Source: JBGTCY01 sp041748615
GTDB taxonomy: Bacteria > Bacteroidota > Bacteroidia > Chitinophagales > CAIOSU01
Assembly (NCBI GenBank): GCA_041748615.1
Contig: JBGTCY010000201.1
Location: 1-20,581, forward strand
Length of the DNA stretch: 20,581 nucleotides
Direction of reading: 5' to 3'
Made by a program: the position numbers and the translations under genes. Each line of letters starts with the position of its first letter. The first letter of the stretch is position 1. A model generated the notes under the pieces. That model had not been told where the DNA came from. It worked only from the letters and a program-made list of their open reading frames with translations, and ran no database searches. Below, piece by piece: positions 7,262 to 14,387 of this stretch.

Positions 7262-7612
7262 ATGAGTCCCGCGGCAAAAAGCGTTTTCGTATTTGGAATT
7301 TACCTTTCGATATTAGGCATCATCCTCGTTGCCGTTCCCAATGTCATGCTTTCGCTATTCGGCTTGCCTGAAACGGATGAGGTTTGGATACGCGTAGTGG
7401 GCGTATTAGTGTTGGTGCTCGCTGTGTTCGATATTCAGCTCGCCCGCAAAGAGGTGAAGGAATTTTTCTGGATAGGCGTTTACGCGCGGTGCAGCGTGAT
7501 TGTGTTTTTCACCGCCTTTGTGCTGGCAGGTTATGTGCAACCGGTGCTCATCCTCTTTGGTGTGATTGACCTGCTTGGCGCATTGTGGACGTGGCGGGAG
7601 TTGAGGAGATGA
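7262..7612 (+). CDS. Four-helix membrane protein, 116 aa
   Basis: Four hydrophobic segments at about residues 6-26, 41-61, 69-90 and 93-109, with a conserved-looking basic loop (LARKEVKEF) between helices 2 and 3 and an RELRR tail that by the positive-inside rule would be cytoplasmic. The pattern is typical of small uncharacterised integral inner-membrane proteins. No enzymatic motif is present. It may form a transcription unit with the soluble protein 53 bp upstream. Confidence 0.75.
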   Translation: MSPAAKSVFVFGIYLSILGIILVAVPNVMLSLFGLPETDEVWIRVVGVLVLVLAVFDIQLARKEVKEFFWIGVYARCSVIVFFTAFVLAGYVQPVLILFGVIDLLGALWTWRELRR

Positions 7613-7705
7613 GGTGTTGTGGAGTGTAAAAACGCGTGAATGCAGATACACATGAGCGGGGTGGAATACTTGATTGAGCAGGGGTATAGGACAAATTGCA
7701 CAGTT

Positions 7706-7780
7706 GTCATTCCGGCTTTATGCCGGAATCCCCTGCTGATTACAAGCACATAGGGGATGCTCCGATACTCGGAGCATGAC
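7706..7780. repeat. Three-hairpin intergenic repeat element
   Basis: A closing stem GTCAT/ATGAC (7706-7710 with 7776-7780) encloses three hairpins. The first is ATTCCGGC/GCCGGAAT (7709-7716, 7722-7729; loop TTTAT). The second is TCCCCT/AGGGGA (7729-7734, 7752-7757). The third is ATGCTCCGA/TCGGAGCAT (7757-7765, 7769-7777; loop TAC), a 9-bp perfect stem. The arms abut or share bases, so the whole 75 bp is structured. It lies between a plus-strand and a minus-strand stop, so it can act on both mRNA 3' ends. It looks like a REP/MITE-class repeat unit. Confidence 0.75.
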
Positions 7781-7830
7781 GCAATTATTGCAATTTTTCC
7801 TACACCCGAAGTCGCTCCTAATAGAAACCT

Positions 7831-8175
7831 TTAATTAAACCACACCGCATAACCTTTCCTGCGCAATTCCAAAGCGTGTTGTTGTTCCATCTTCAGCGCT
7901 TGTGTCCTCGTCATGAGAGGTAAATGTTCATAAAGGCTCGGTCGCAGGTAACAGCCATATTTCTGAACGATGTTGGAAGAGAGTTTATGCCCTTTTTTAT
8001 TTCTGTAGCCCGTCTTGTGTTGTTCAAATCTTTCTTTGGGCGACTTGCTCGTCATGCCGACATATAAGCATTCCAGCACCCCGTTGAATTGCGGATTGGC
8101 AGCACGGAATTGAGCATTTTCTGTAAATACTTTTTTACGCAATTCAATGACATAAACACAGTAGCTGGCTGGCAT
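7831..8175 (-). CDS. GIY-YIG nuclease superfamily protein, 114 aa
   Basis: The GIY-YIG core appears as YCVYVIEL for the first strand and CLYVGMT for the second, followed by KSPKERFEQHKTGYRNKKG, which supplies the conserved arginine and histidine, and a late glutamate in RTQALKMEQQHALELRRKGY. Unlike short UvrC-like or YhbQ proteins, there is a 20-residue insert between the two strands (RKKVFTENAQFRAANPQFNG). GIY-YIG domains cut or bind DNA, but stand-alone small ones in Bacteroidota are mostly uncharacterised. I start at the ATG at 8175 (MPASYC); the longer frame to 8247 adds residues that overlap the promoter and look non-coding. It is divergent from the beta-helix gene and convergent with the membrane protein across the three-hairpin repeat. 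Confidence 0.72.
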   Translation of the reverse strand: MPASYCVYVIELRKKVFTENAQFRAANPQFNGVLECLYVGMTSKSPKERFEQHKTGYRNKKGHKLSSNIVQKYGCYLRPSLYEHLPLMTRTQALKMEQQHALELRRKGYAVWFN

Positions 8176-8204
8176 AGCATGGAATTGGATGGATGATGAA
8201 TGTC

Positions 8205-8235
8205 CGAATTTAGCCGATTGCCAAACACAATACAA
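8205..8235 (-). promoter_or_regulatory. Promoter candidate for the GIY-YIG gene
   Basis: On the minus strand, TTG (plus 8233-8235), a 20-nt spacer and TAAATTCG (plus 8205-8212) approximate the Bacteroidota consensus with one mismatch in the -7 element, 30 bp before the ATG. Confidence 0.35.
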
Positions 8236-8279
8236 CAAGCGCATCAAAGTATCGCAAACCTTGCTCGAACGAAAAAAAA

Positions 8280-8311
8280 TTTGCCGGCAATACAGTTCCT
8301 GATTATAATTA
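8280..8311 (+). promoter_or_regulatory. Promoter candidate for the beta-helix gene
   Basis: TTTG at 8280-8283, a 20-nt spacer, then TATAATTA at 8304-8311, 27 bp before the ATG at 8338. The -33 element is exact and the -7 element is close to TAnnTTTG. Confidence 0.4.
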
Positions 8312-8337
8312 CTTTCGGGTAATTATCCAGTTTCGGC

Positions 8338-10119
8338 ATGAAGAAAATCTTTATACTTTTCTCCACTTTCTTTTTCTGCGAGCATCTTGCATCATGCCAG
8401 ACAATTCCGGCATCCCGTGTCGTGGACTGGTCGCTAGCGGGAATGCGCGATACCATGCCTGATTTTCAGAACGTGCTGAACCTCCGGGATTTTGGCGCAC
8501 ATGCCGATGGCGTTACGCCTGATGATACTGCTTTTCAGGCAGCCCTGAATGCGCTCAACGGCAGCGCTGGCGTCTTGTATTTTCCCGCAGGCAACTATAC
8601 GTTCCGGCAAAATTTAACCCTGCGGGACAGTCTGCTCTTGAGAGGGGCGGGGGCGGACAGCACCTTCCTGAAATTTATAGCCCCCGTTTCGGGCGACCTC
8701 GTGAGGATAAGCGGGAGCGCAGGTACTGAACAATCTTTTTTGTTGTTTGATGCTGCTAAAGAGGATACCTGCATCATCGTTGACAGCGCCTTTCATTTCA
8801 CTGCCGGTGACTACATCAAATTAACTTTCAATGACAGCGCGTTAGTCACATCATCCTGGGCATATCAATCGGTCGGGCAAATCATCAGAATAAAGATGGT
8901 GAATGGCGACACGCTGTTTCTTGCAAGCCCGTTGCGATGGGATTATCCGGTGAGTGCGCAGCCGAAAATCATCAAGATCAATCCGGTGAGTTTTGCCGGA
9001 GTGGAATGCTTGAAAATAACACGAGCCGCAAACGATATTTTTCAATCAAGCAATATCCATTTTCAATATGCGGCAAACTGCCGGCTGTGGGGTGTGGAAA
9101 GCGACACCTGCAATTTCGCCCATGTCGAAATTTCCAACAGCACAAATATCCAAATCAGTAACGCTTATTTTCATGATGCTTTTGATTTCGGTGGCGGGGG
9201 GAAAGCTTATGGCGTGATGATTCATTTCACATCGGGCGAATGTTTGGTGGAAAATAATATTTTCAGACGTCTGCGCCATGCGATGATATTGCAGGCGGGA
9301 GCCAACGGCAACGTGTTTGGCTACAATTATTCCATCGAGCCTTACTGGACAGGCGTTTCACTGCCGGCAAATTCGGCAGGCGACATGGTGTTGCATGGAA
9401 ATTTCGCTTACGGAAATTTGTTCGAAGGCAACATCGGGCAAAACATTGTTATTGACGATTCTCACGGCAGTAACGGTCTTTACAACACTTTTTTCAGAAA
9501 CCGCGCGGAACTGTTCGGCATTTTCATGAACAACGCTCCGCCATCTGACAGGCAGAATTTCGTGGGAAATGAAATCACCCACTCCACATTTCCTTATGGA
9601 TTATATTTTATCAACGGAACCGGGCATTTTGAATATGGCAACAATGTGAATGGAACAATTACGCCTGCCAATACCGGCACACTGCCTGACGTCTCTTATT
9701 ATCTTGACCGCAAACCTTCGTTCCTTTTTGACTCACTTCCGTTTCCCGCTATCGGCATACCTCATGCAATCGGAAGCGGCAGCAACAGGGCGGCATTCAA
9801 CTATTCGGACAATATTTATGCTTATTGCGATACAGCGGAAACGGACACGCTGGACACAAGCATCAGTGATATCATTTCGTCAAACAATGACATACGGATT
9901 AAAGTATTTCCCAACCCCGCCTCCGGAGTGTTTCAAATTGAAATAGCCGGAGATGAGTTTTTTGTTGTGGAAATCATCAACAGTCTCGGAGTGAAAATCG
10001 AAAGCCGGATGGTGAACCATCGCTCCACAATTCCCGCTGCATATCCTCCGGGAATGTATTACCTCATTTTCCGGGGCGGGAAGGGAACGGTTGTTTGTAA
10101 GCAATTGATGATTTATTAA
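8338..10119 (+). CDS. T9SS-exported pectate-lyase-like beta-helix protein, 593 aa
   Basis: A secreted right-handed beta-helix protein. Residues 1-20 are a signal peptide (MKKIFILFSTFFFCEHLASC, then QTI). Residues about 45-85 match the start of the Pectate_lyase_3 fold: NVLNLRDFGAHADGVT-DDTAFQAAL and then GGVLYFPAGNYTF-type wording (here AGVLYFPAGNYTF). The middle consists of short strand repeats with many N-x-F and G-N turns, as in parallel beta-helices. From about residue 519 a type IX sorting domain begins (VFPNPASGVFQIEI, ending GTVVCKQLMIY), so it should pass the outer membrane and be anchored or released by sortase-like processing. The substrate is probably a polysaccharide, but a lyase active site cannot be seen; a non-catalytic adhesin is possible. 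It is monocistronic with its own promoter candidate. Confidence 0.88.
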   Translation: MKKIFILFSTFFFCEHLASCQTIPASRVVDWSLAGMRDTMPDFQNVLNLRDFGAHADGVTPDDTAFQAALNALNGSAGVLYFPAGNYTFRQNLTLRDSLLLRGAGADSTFLKFIAPVSGDLVRISGSAGTEQSFLLFDAAKEDTCIIVDSAFHFTAGDYIKLTFNDSALVTSSWAYQSVGQIIRIKMVNGDTLFLASPLRWDYPVSAQPKIIKINPVSFAGVECLKITRAANDIFQSSNIHFQYAANCRLWGVESDTCNFAHVEISNSTNIQISNAYFHDAFDFGGGGKAYGVMIHFTSGECLVENNIFRRLRHAMILQAGANGNVFGYNYSIEPYWTGVSLPANSAGDMVLHGNFAYGNLFEGNIGQNIVIDDSHGSNGLYNTFFRNRAELFGIFMNNAPPSDRQNFVGNEITHSTFPYGLYFINGTGHFEYGNNVNGTITPANTGTLPDVSYYLDRKPSFLFDSLPFPAIGIPHAIGSGSNRAAFNYSDNIYAYCDTAETDTLDTSISDIISSNNDIRIKVFPNPASGVFQIEIAGDEFFVVEIINSLGVKIESRMVNHRSTIPAAYPPGMYYLIFRGGKGTVVCKQLMIY

Positions 10120-10168
10120 ACCAATCGATTTAATTATTCGAAAACCTAAGTTGTTTCGGAATAAGCGC

Positions 10169-10306
10169 CAAAAAACAATTCACAAAAAACAAATAATATT
10201 CAATGCTGAAAATTCGAAACAAACACACTGTTACGCGGGCTTGAAGTCTTCTTTTTTTTTATTGAAATTTATTTGTGATTTACTTTTTGTGATTTGTAAT
10301 TTCAAT
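10169..10306. repeat. Inverted pair of degenerate heptamer arrays
   Basis: At 10169-10203 five consecutive 7-bp units read CAAAAAA, CAATTCA, CAAAAAA, CAAATAA, TATTCAA. At 10272-10306 five more read TTTGTGA, TTTACTT, TTTGTGA, TTTGTAA, TTTCAAT. The second set is close to the reverse complement of the first (TCACAAAAA and CAAATAA recur), so the two arrays face each other across 68 bp. They fill most of the gene-free gap between the beta-helix gene and the phosphoesterase gene. Low complexity makes the register less certain than in the arrays at 18.8 kb. Confidence 0.5.
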
Positions 10307-10357
10307 GCTTTTTTCCTGTTGGCAAAAATATCGATACTTATCACTTCCAACTTCTTG

Positions 10358-10365
10358 TATATTTG
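10358..10365 (+). promoter_or_regulatory. -7 element candidate
   Basis: TATATTTG matches TAnnTTTG exactly, but no TTG lies at the proper distance upstream. Transcription from it would begin within a few bases of the ATG at 10374 or about 12 nt before the ATG at 10383, giving a nearly leaderless message. Confidence 0.4.
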
Positions 10366-10382
10366 GCGAGCACATGCTCACG

Positions 10383-11408
10383 ATGGTACAAAACAATAAA
10401 GCCGGATTAATCATACTTTCAGTTTGCTTCTTTTTTGTGCACTGCAAAAAAGAAAATCACTCTTATCCTTTCGAAGAGTATCCCTGGCAGCATCATCTTG
10501 ATGCGGAAAATGTTCGGTTGTGCCCCGAAGCGTTTGCCAATCCTTACGGACTCAGCGACAGTATTTTCATTGATTGTATCATGGAAGGCGCGAACCTCAC
10601 AACAAGCACGGCTCCGCCAAAAGATGAAGTGCTGGTGTTTGCTTACAATATCGCTCGTGGAGGGAATTTTCAGCAGATACGAGACCGGTTGCTCAACAAT
10701 CCCGAAGTGGCGGTTCCCGATATTTTGTTGCTAAGCGAATTAGACCGTGGTTGCGGAAGAACCGGCAGTTTCAACATCACTTATGAACTGGCGCAAGCGC
10801 TGGGGATGTATTATGTCTATGGCGTGGAATATCATGAAATTGACGGTGCGTGTGAACACGGGAATGCCATCCTTTCACGCTATCCTTTGGGTAATGTACG
10901 TCTGATTCGCTTTGCGCAGCAGGGACGCTATTATCTTACAGGCGGAGAGGGAGGCGAGGAAAGGTTAGGCGGGCGAAATGCACTATTTGCCGATGTGAAG
11001 ATTGGTGAAAAAATCCTGCACGTTTATTCCACACATCTTGAGGCTTATTTTTATGACAGCGACATCAAAATCGCGCAGACAAGAGAACTTGCCGAAGATG
11101 CAGAAAAGCAACCATTCAACGTGGTCGTAGGTGGTGACATGAATTCGTATCTCTACCGTTTCGCTTCACCACCTGAATCGGATGCTCAAATCGCAGAATT
11201 TCTGCAACGCGGATTGGAAGACACGCACGCTTCCCTTCCGCTCAATCAGCGCATCACCACGCATGACCCAATAGACCTTATCATTGACCTCATTTTTTCC
11301 CGCCCAGGTACTTCCCGCAATCCGGGAGTCGGCTCCGATTCATTATGGGGCACATTCTCCGACCATTTGCCGGTGTGGGCTGTGATTAAAGTGGATGGAA
11401 TTTACTGA
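10383..11408 (+). CDS. Lipoprotein of the endonuclease/exonuclease/phosphatase fold, 341 aa
   Basis: A metal-dependent phosphoesterase of the EEP superfamily (relatives cut nucleic acids, phosphoinositides or sphingomyelin). The order of motifs is complete: FAYNIARGG (metal-site Asn), LLLSELDRG (catalytic metal-binding Glu), HGNAILSRYPL, VYSTHLEA (His), VVGGDMNS (Asp and Asn) and TFSDHLPVWA (Ser-Asp-His). The start at 10383 gives a short signal peptide ending in FVHCKKEN; the cysteine followed by KKEN suggests lipidation, although His before Cys is non-canonical. The ATG at 10374 adds three residues. A cytoplasmic DNA-repair role is unlikely given the export signal. The stop overlaps by 7 bp the stop of the convergent PHP-type lipoprotein, which has the same C-KKEN lipid-anchor wording, so the pair probably works in one compartment. 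Confidence 0.85.
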   Translation: MVQNNKAGLIILSVCFFFVHCKKENHSYPFEEYPWQHHLDAENVRLCPEAFANPYGLSDSIFIDCIMEGANLTTSTAPPKDEVLVFAYNIARGGNFQQIRDRLLNNPEVAVPDILLLSELDRGCGRTGSFNITYELAQALGMYYVYGVEYHEIDGACEHGNAILSRYPLGNVRLIRFAQQGRYYLTGGEGGEERLGGRNALFADVKIGEKILHVYSTHLEAYFYDSDIKIAQTRELAEDAEKQPFNVVVGGDMNSYLYRFASPPESDAQIAEFLQRGLEDTHASLPLNQRITTHDPIDLIIDLIFSRPGTSRNPGVGSDSLWGTFSDHLPVWAVIKVDGIY

Positions 11409-12604
11409 ACAACAATCGCCCTGCTTATCGCTAAATATTGCCGACTGTTACCTTTCAGCATCGCGTTATAAACGCCTTTTCCTCCGCTCACTTTTACCGC
11501 AATGTCAAAGGATTCACCGGGAGTTATGGCGACTTCATGCACTACGCTTCCGATAGCCAACGGATATTCCGTAGTGCTCGGTCGCGGGTCAGTGCAGGTC
11601 GTATAAAAATGCAGTTTCAACACCGGGTTCTGCAAATTGGTATCCGCCTTGCCGCGCAACCTGAGCCAGTGAATATTGTTTCCATGCGCGTGACATTTAG
11701 CTTCGGTATAATCATTGATGAACAACCTGCTTTCGCCTTCAAAAATCGCAACTTCGCCTTTTTTAAGACCAGCCATAATGTTATCCCAAGTCAGGCTTTG
11801 CGCGAAAACCGCGGTGGAAGGATAGCCCAGAGCGGGGTCTAAAGCCACACCGGGAGGCGGGGTATTCACCCGGTGACAGTCGCTGCTGCCGAGGGGCGTC
11901 ACTTGCCTGCCGGCAAGCAAATCACAGAGCCACGCATGATAAGCATAATTATCCCACGGGTCAAAACCGATGGTACCGTTCCAGATTTCAATGGCGTCAT
12001 AATCATAGCTTGTCCAGTCGTAAGCAATCCACCGCGTGATGGCGTAAGGATGGTTCAAGACTTTGAAACATCCCGCTTCGGTTGCCTGGTTCATCGTGTT
12101 TGCGCCATCCACGGTTCCCTTCGGACGGTCGGTGAAAACATAATCTTTATTGAAAGTATTTAAATTCATCGGAAGGCAACCGATGTGTCCCGTAGGAATT
12201 GAATTGTCCGGATTTACGGGACTGATTTCATTGCCGTCAATCATCAAAAAATGTTCGTCTGAATAAAAAGCAGCGCTGTCCCAATAAGGAAACTCAGGTC
12301 CCTGATTAAATAGTGCAGGGTCTTCATCGGTCGTGGTCGCATCGCTGCCCGTACTGTTGCTGTGGTCTGTCAGCACGACAAAATCCAAACCTCTTTCCAG
12401 CGCCACGCGTTTGACATCTCCGGGATAAGAATCACCGCCCGTGTCGTTGCTGGCGCCTGTGGCATGCACATGCAAATCGCCCACATACCAGATGCCCGCT
12501 GGGTCGGCTTCCCACGTATCACCTTTGCAGCTATTAACGCCATTTTCTTTTTTACAAGAAGAAATCATCAGAAAGATGAATAAAAATTGATAGAAGGGTT
12601 TCAT
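11402..12604 (-). CDS. Lipoprotein of the PHP metallohydrolase fold (CehA/McbA-like), 400 aa
   Basis: A predicted phosphoesterase or esterase of the polymerase-and-histidinol-phosphatase (PHP) superfamily. Motifs in order: YVGDLHVHATGASNDT (HxH metal pair), FVVLTDHSN (Asp-His), MIDGNEIS (Glu), GHIGCLP (His), VLNHPYA (Asn-His) and GSSDCHRV (Asp and His of the last site), so the tri-nuclear metal site looks intact. Residues 1-17 form a lipoprotein signal (FLMISSC then KKEN). The C-terminal 110 residues read as a beta-sandwich (LRLRGKADT, LKLHFYTT, FDIAVKVSGG), as in other secreted PHP proteins of this group. Exported PHP proteins act on phosphate diesters or similar; the substrate here is unknown. 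It converges on the EEP lipoprotein gene with overlapping stops. Confidence 0.85.
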   Translation of the reverse strand: MKPFYQFLFIFLMISSCKKENGVNSCKGDTWEADPAGIWYVGDLHVHATGASNDTGGDSYPGDVKRVALERGLDFVVLTDHSNSTGSDATTTDEDPALFNQGPEFPYWDSAAFYSDEHFLMIDGNEISPVNPDNSIPTGHIGCLPMNLNTFNKDYVFTDRPKGTVDGANTMNQATEAGCFKVLNHPYAITRWIAYDWTSYDYDAIEIWNGTIGFDPWDNYAYHAWLCDLLAGRQVTPLGSSDCHRVNTPPPGVALDPALGYPSTAVFAQSLTWDNIMAGLKKGEVAIFEGESRLFINDYTEAKCHAHGNNIHWLRLRGKADTNLQNPVLKLHFYTTCTDPRPSTTEYPLAIGSVVHEVAITPGESFDIAVKVSGGKGVYNAMLKGNSRQYLAISRAIVVQ

Positions 12605-12684
12605 GGTAATTGCTTTTGAGAGAGTGCTGTTTTCAAATAATTTATTTCTGTCGGTATTAGCGTTTTTTATTAACCTGTTTAGTT

Positions 12685-12692
12685 CAAATTTA
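12685..12692 (-). promoter_or_regulatory. -7 element candidate for the PHP gene
   Basis: The minus strand reads TAAATTTG here, an exact TAnnTTTG, about 80 bp before the start at 12604. No correctly spaced TTG is visible. The rest of the 217-bp gap up to 12821 is AT-rich; on the plus strand TTG at 12749 and TACTTTTA at 12773-12780 (spacer 21) are a weak promoter match for the next gene. Confidence 0.35.
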
Positions 12693-12821
12693 AGGGGTTG
12701 ATGTGAAACATTCTTTCAAGTAATGAAGACAGTAGCTAAAGTGTAATCTTGAATTTTATCTATTTTTAAACATACTTTTACAACTGTCAATCATCGTTTT
12801 AATCAATCAATTCCCGCTAAA

Positions 12822-13262
12822 TTGGAAGAAAAAAAAATTACTGTAAAAGTTGGTGATGAAGTTGAATTAGTCATCGGCAGCATGTCGCGCCTGGGAGTGA
12901 ATGTGCTCATCAATGATACTTATGAAGGTCTGATTTTTCATGATGATATTTTCAAAAAACTACACCAGGGAGCGCGCGTTAAAGGTTACATCAAAAAAAT
13001 CAGGGAAGACAAAAAAATTGATGTGACGTTAGAGCGGTTTGGTTATAGAAAAGTTGAACCGAACGCGGCAAAGATTCTTCAACGCATGGAACAACAAGAA
13101 GGCGTATTACATCTCACTGATAATAGCAATCCGCGGGATATTTATGAGGAATTGCAAATGAGCAAAAAAGTATTCAAAAAAGCTGTGGGAGCGCTCTACA
13201 AGCAACGGCTCATTCAAATAAAAAAAGACGGAATCTATTTGACCAAATCGTCTGAGCCTTGA
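12822..13262 (+). CDS. Truncated CvfB-like S1 / winged-helix RNA-binding protein, 146 aa
   Basis: The protein aligns with the C-terminal half of CvfB (three S1 domains plus a winged helix, about 280 aa). Residues 1-70 form one S1 domain (VGDEVELVIGSMSRLGVNVL, GLIFHDDIF, VKGYIKKIREDKKIDVTL), and residues 75-140 form the winged helix (ILQRMEQQEGVLHLTDNSNP, then YEELQMSKKVFKKAVGALY, then IKKDGIYL). The N-terminal S1 domains are absent. The upstream 217 bp is not coding in any frame I tried, so this is a short form rather than a frameshift. The only usable start is TTG at 12822, with no in-frame ATG before residue 20. Its stop overlaps the TTG start of the epimerase gene (TTGA), implying coupled translation. 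It probably binds RNA. Confidence 0.75.
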   Translation: MEEKKITVKVGDEVELVIGSMSRLGVNVLINDTYEGLIFHDDIFKKLHQGARVKGYIKKIREDKKIDVTLERFGYRKVEPNAAKILQRMEQQEGVLHLTDNSNPRDIYEELQMSKKVFKKAVGALYKQRLIQIKKDGIYLTKSSEP

Positions 13263-14281
13263 TACTCCGATTTCGTCCTTACAAGTTGCAATTCAGGTAT
13301 CCTTTCGCGATTGCTTCCGGTGTGCGTGCGACAACCGAAGCGGTTTTTGTTGAATTGGAATATCACGGAATCATCGGATATGGGGAAGCCGCCATGCCGC
13401 CCTATGTGGGAGAAAACCAGGAAAGCGTTTTATCATTTTTGTCAAATCTCGCTCTTGAACAATTTGATAATCCGCTTGAGGTTGACACGATTTTAGATTA
13501 CTGCGATGCGACAACTTCCGGTAACCATGCCGCGAAAGCCGCGATTGATATCGCACTGCATGACCTTTGCGGAAAAATACTTCGCAAGCCTTTGTATGAT
13601 TGGTGGGAGATTGACCACACGAAAGCGCCACACACCAGTATTACTATCGGGATGGATACCGCTGAAAATATTGTAAAAAAAGTACAGGAAGCGTCTCAGT
13701 TCAAAATCATCAAAGTGAAATTGGGCGGACAAAATGATAAGCAACTTGTTCAAACCATTCGTTCACTCACAAACAAACCGCTGATGATTGACGCCAACCA
13801 GGGCTGGAAAGACAAACAAGCATCTTTGGAATTGGTCTGTTGGCTGCATGAACAAAATGTGATTTTGATTGAACAACCTTTTCCGAAAGAAATGAAAGAT
13901 GAATCTGCATGGTTGCGCGAACATAGCCCTCTGCCTATTATCGCGGATGAGTCAGTTCAGCGATTGTCAGATATCGAAGGCATCAAAGGCGTGTTTGATG
14001 GAATCAACATTAAATTGATGAAATGCACGGGACTTCGGGAGGCTCGGAAGATGATTGAAAAAGCGAGACAACTCAATCTGAAAATCCTGTTGGGCTGTAT
14101 GGCGGAATCATCCTGCGCAGTTACAGCGGCAGCACATCTCTCTCCGCTGGCGGATTGGGCGGATTTGGATGGACCTTTCTTAATTCAGAATGACCCGTTT
14201 GCCGGCATGACGGTGGCGGATGGAAAAATCGTATTAAATCAATTAACGGGTATTGGTGTAAGGACAACAAATTTCTATTGA
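13259..14281 (+). CDS. Dipeptide epimerase, enolase superfamily (L-Ala-D/L-Glu type), 340 aa
   Basis: Enolase-superfamily epimerase that interconverts the stereochemistry of the second residue of a dipeptide, classically L-Ala-D-Glu from murein recycling. Residues 1-120 are the capping domain (PFAIASG, VELEYHG, GYGEAAMPPYVGE). The barrel carries the catalytic KxK (Lys152-Val-Lys154), metal ligands Asp178 (MIDANQGW), Glu205 (LIEQPF) and Asp230 (IIADES), and the second base region NIKLMKCTG (Lys252/Lys255). GCMAESS follows, as in the family. All key residues are present, so it should be active; the exact dipeptide cannot be read. The start must be TTG at 13259, because an in-frame TGA sits two codons earlier and no ATG is near. 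It is coupled to the CvfB-like gene by a 4-bp overlap. Confidence 0.88.
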   Translation: MILRFRPYKLQFRYPFAIASGVRATTEAVFVELEYHGIIGYGEAAMPPYVGENQESVLSFLSNLALEQFDNPLEVDTILDYCDATTSGNHAAKAAIDIALHDLCGKILRKPLYDWWEIDHTKAPHTSITIGMDTAENIVKKVQEASQFKIIKVKLGGQNDKQLVQTIRSLTNKPLMIDANQGWKDKQASLELVCWLHEQNVILIEQPFPKEMKDESAWLREHSPLPIIADESVQRLSDIEGIKGVFDGINIKLMKCTGLREARKMIEKARQLNLKILLGCMAESSCAVTAAAHLSPLADWADLDGPFLIQNDPFAGMTVADGKIVLNQLTGIGVRTTNFY

Positions 14282-14387
14282 ACAAAATATCGGCTCGTCA
14301 TTAATGGGCTTCAGCCTTATTAAAAATACCTACCAAAGCATTGCATAATATATTTACAGTTTATTCGAAAAATACACGCCATCAAAT

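Noticed and set aside
7706..7780. tRNA or tRNA-like gene (75 nt with a closing stem and three hairpins)
   Set aside because: The closing stem is only 5 bp, there is no T-loop GTTC-type sequence or D-loop GG, and arm lengths do not fit any tRNA.
10151..10399. 82-codon frame between the beta-helix and EEP genes
   Set aside because: It runs through the heptamer arrays and into the EEP start in another frame; its translation is low-complexity and shows no domain.
11438..11842. 134-codon open frame on the plus strand inside the PHP lipoprotein gene
   Set aside because: It is antisense to a gene with clear metal-binding motifs, has an arginine- and phenylalanine-rich composition typical of shadows, and no recognisable domain.
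14302..14322. Terminator between the epimerase and the decarboxylase-family gene
   Set aside because: The stem is two 4-bp pieces with bulges and is followed by A residues, not a T-tract, so I did not annotate it.
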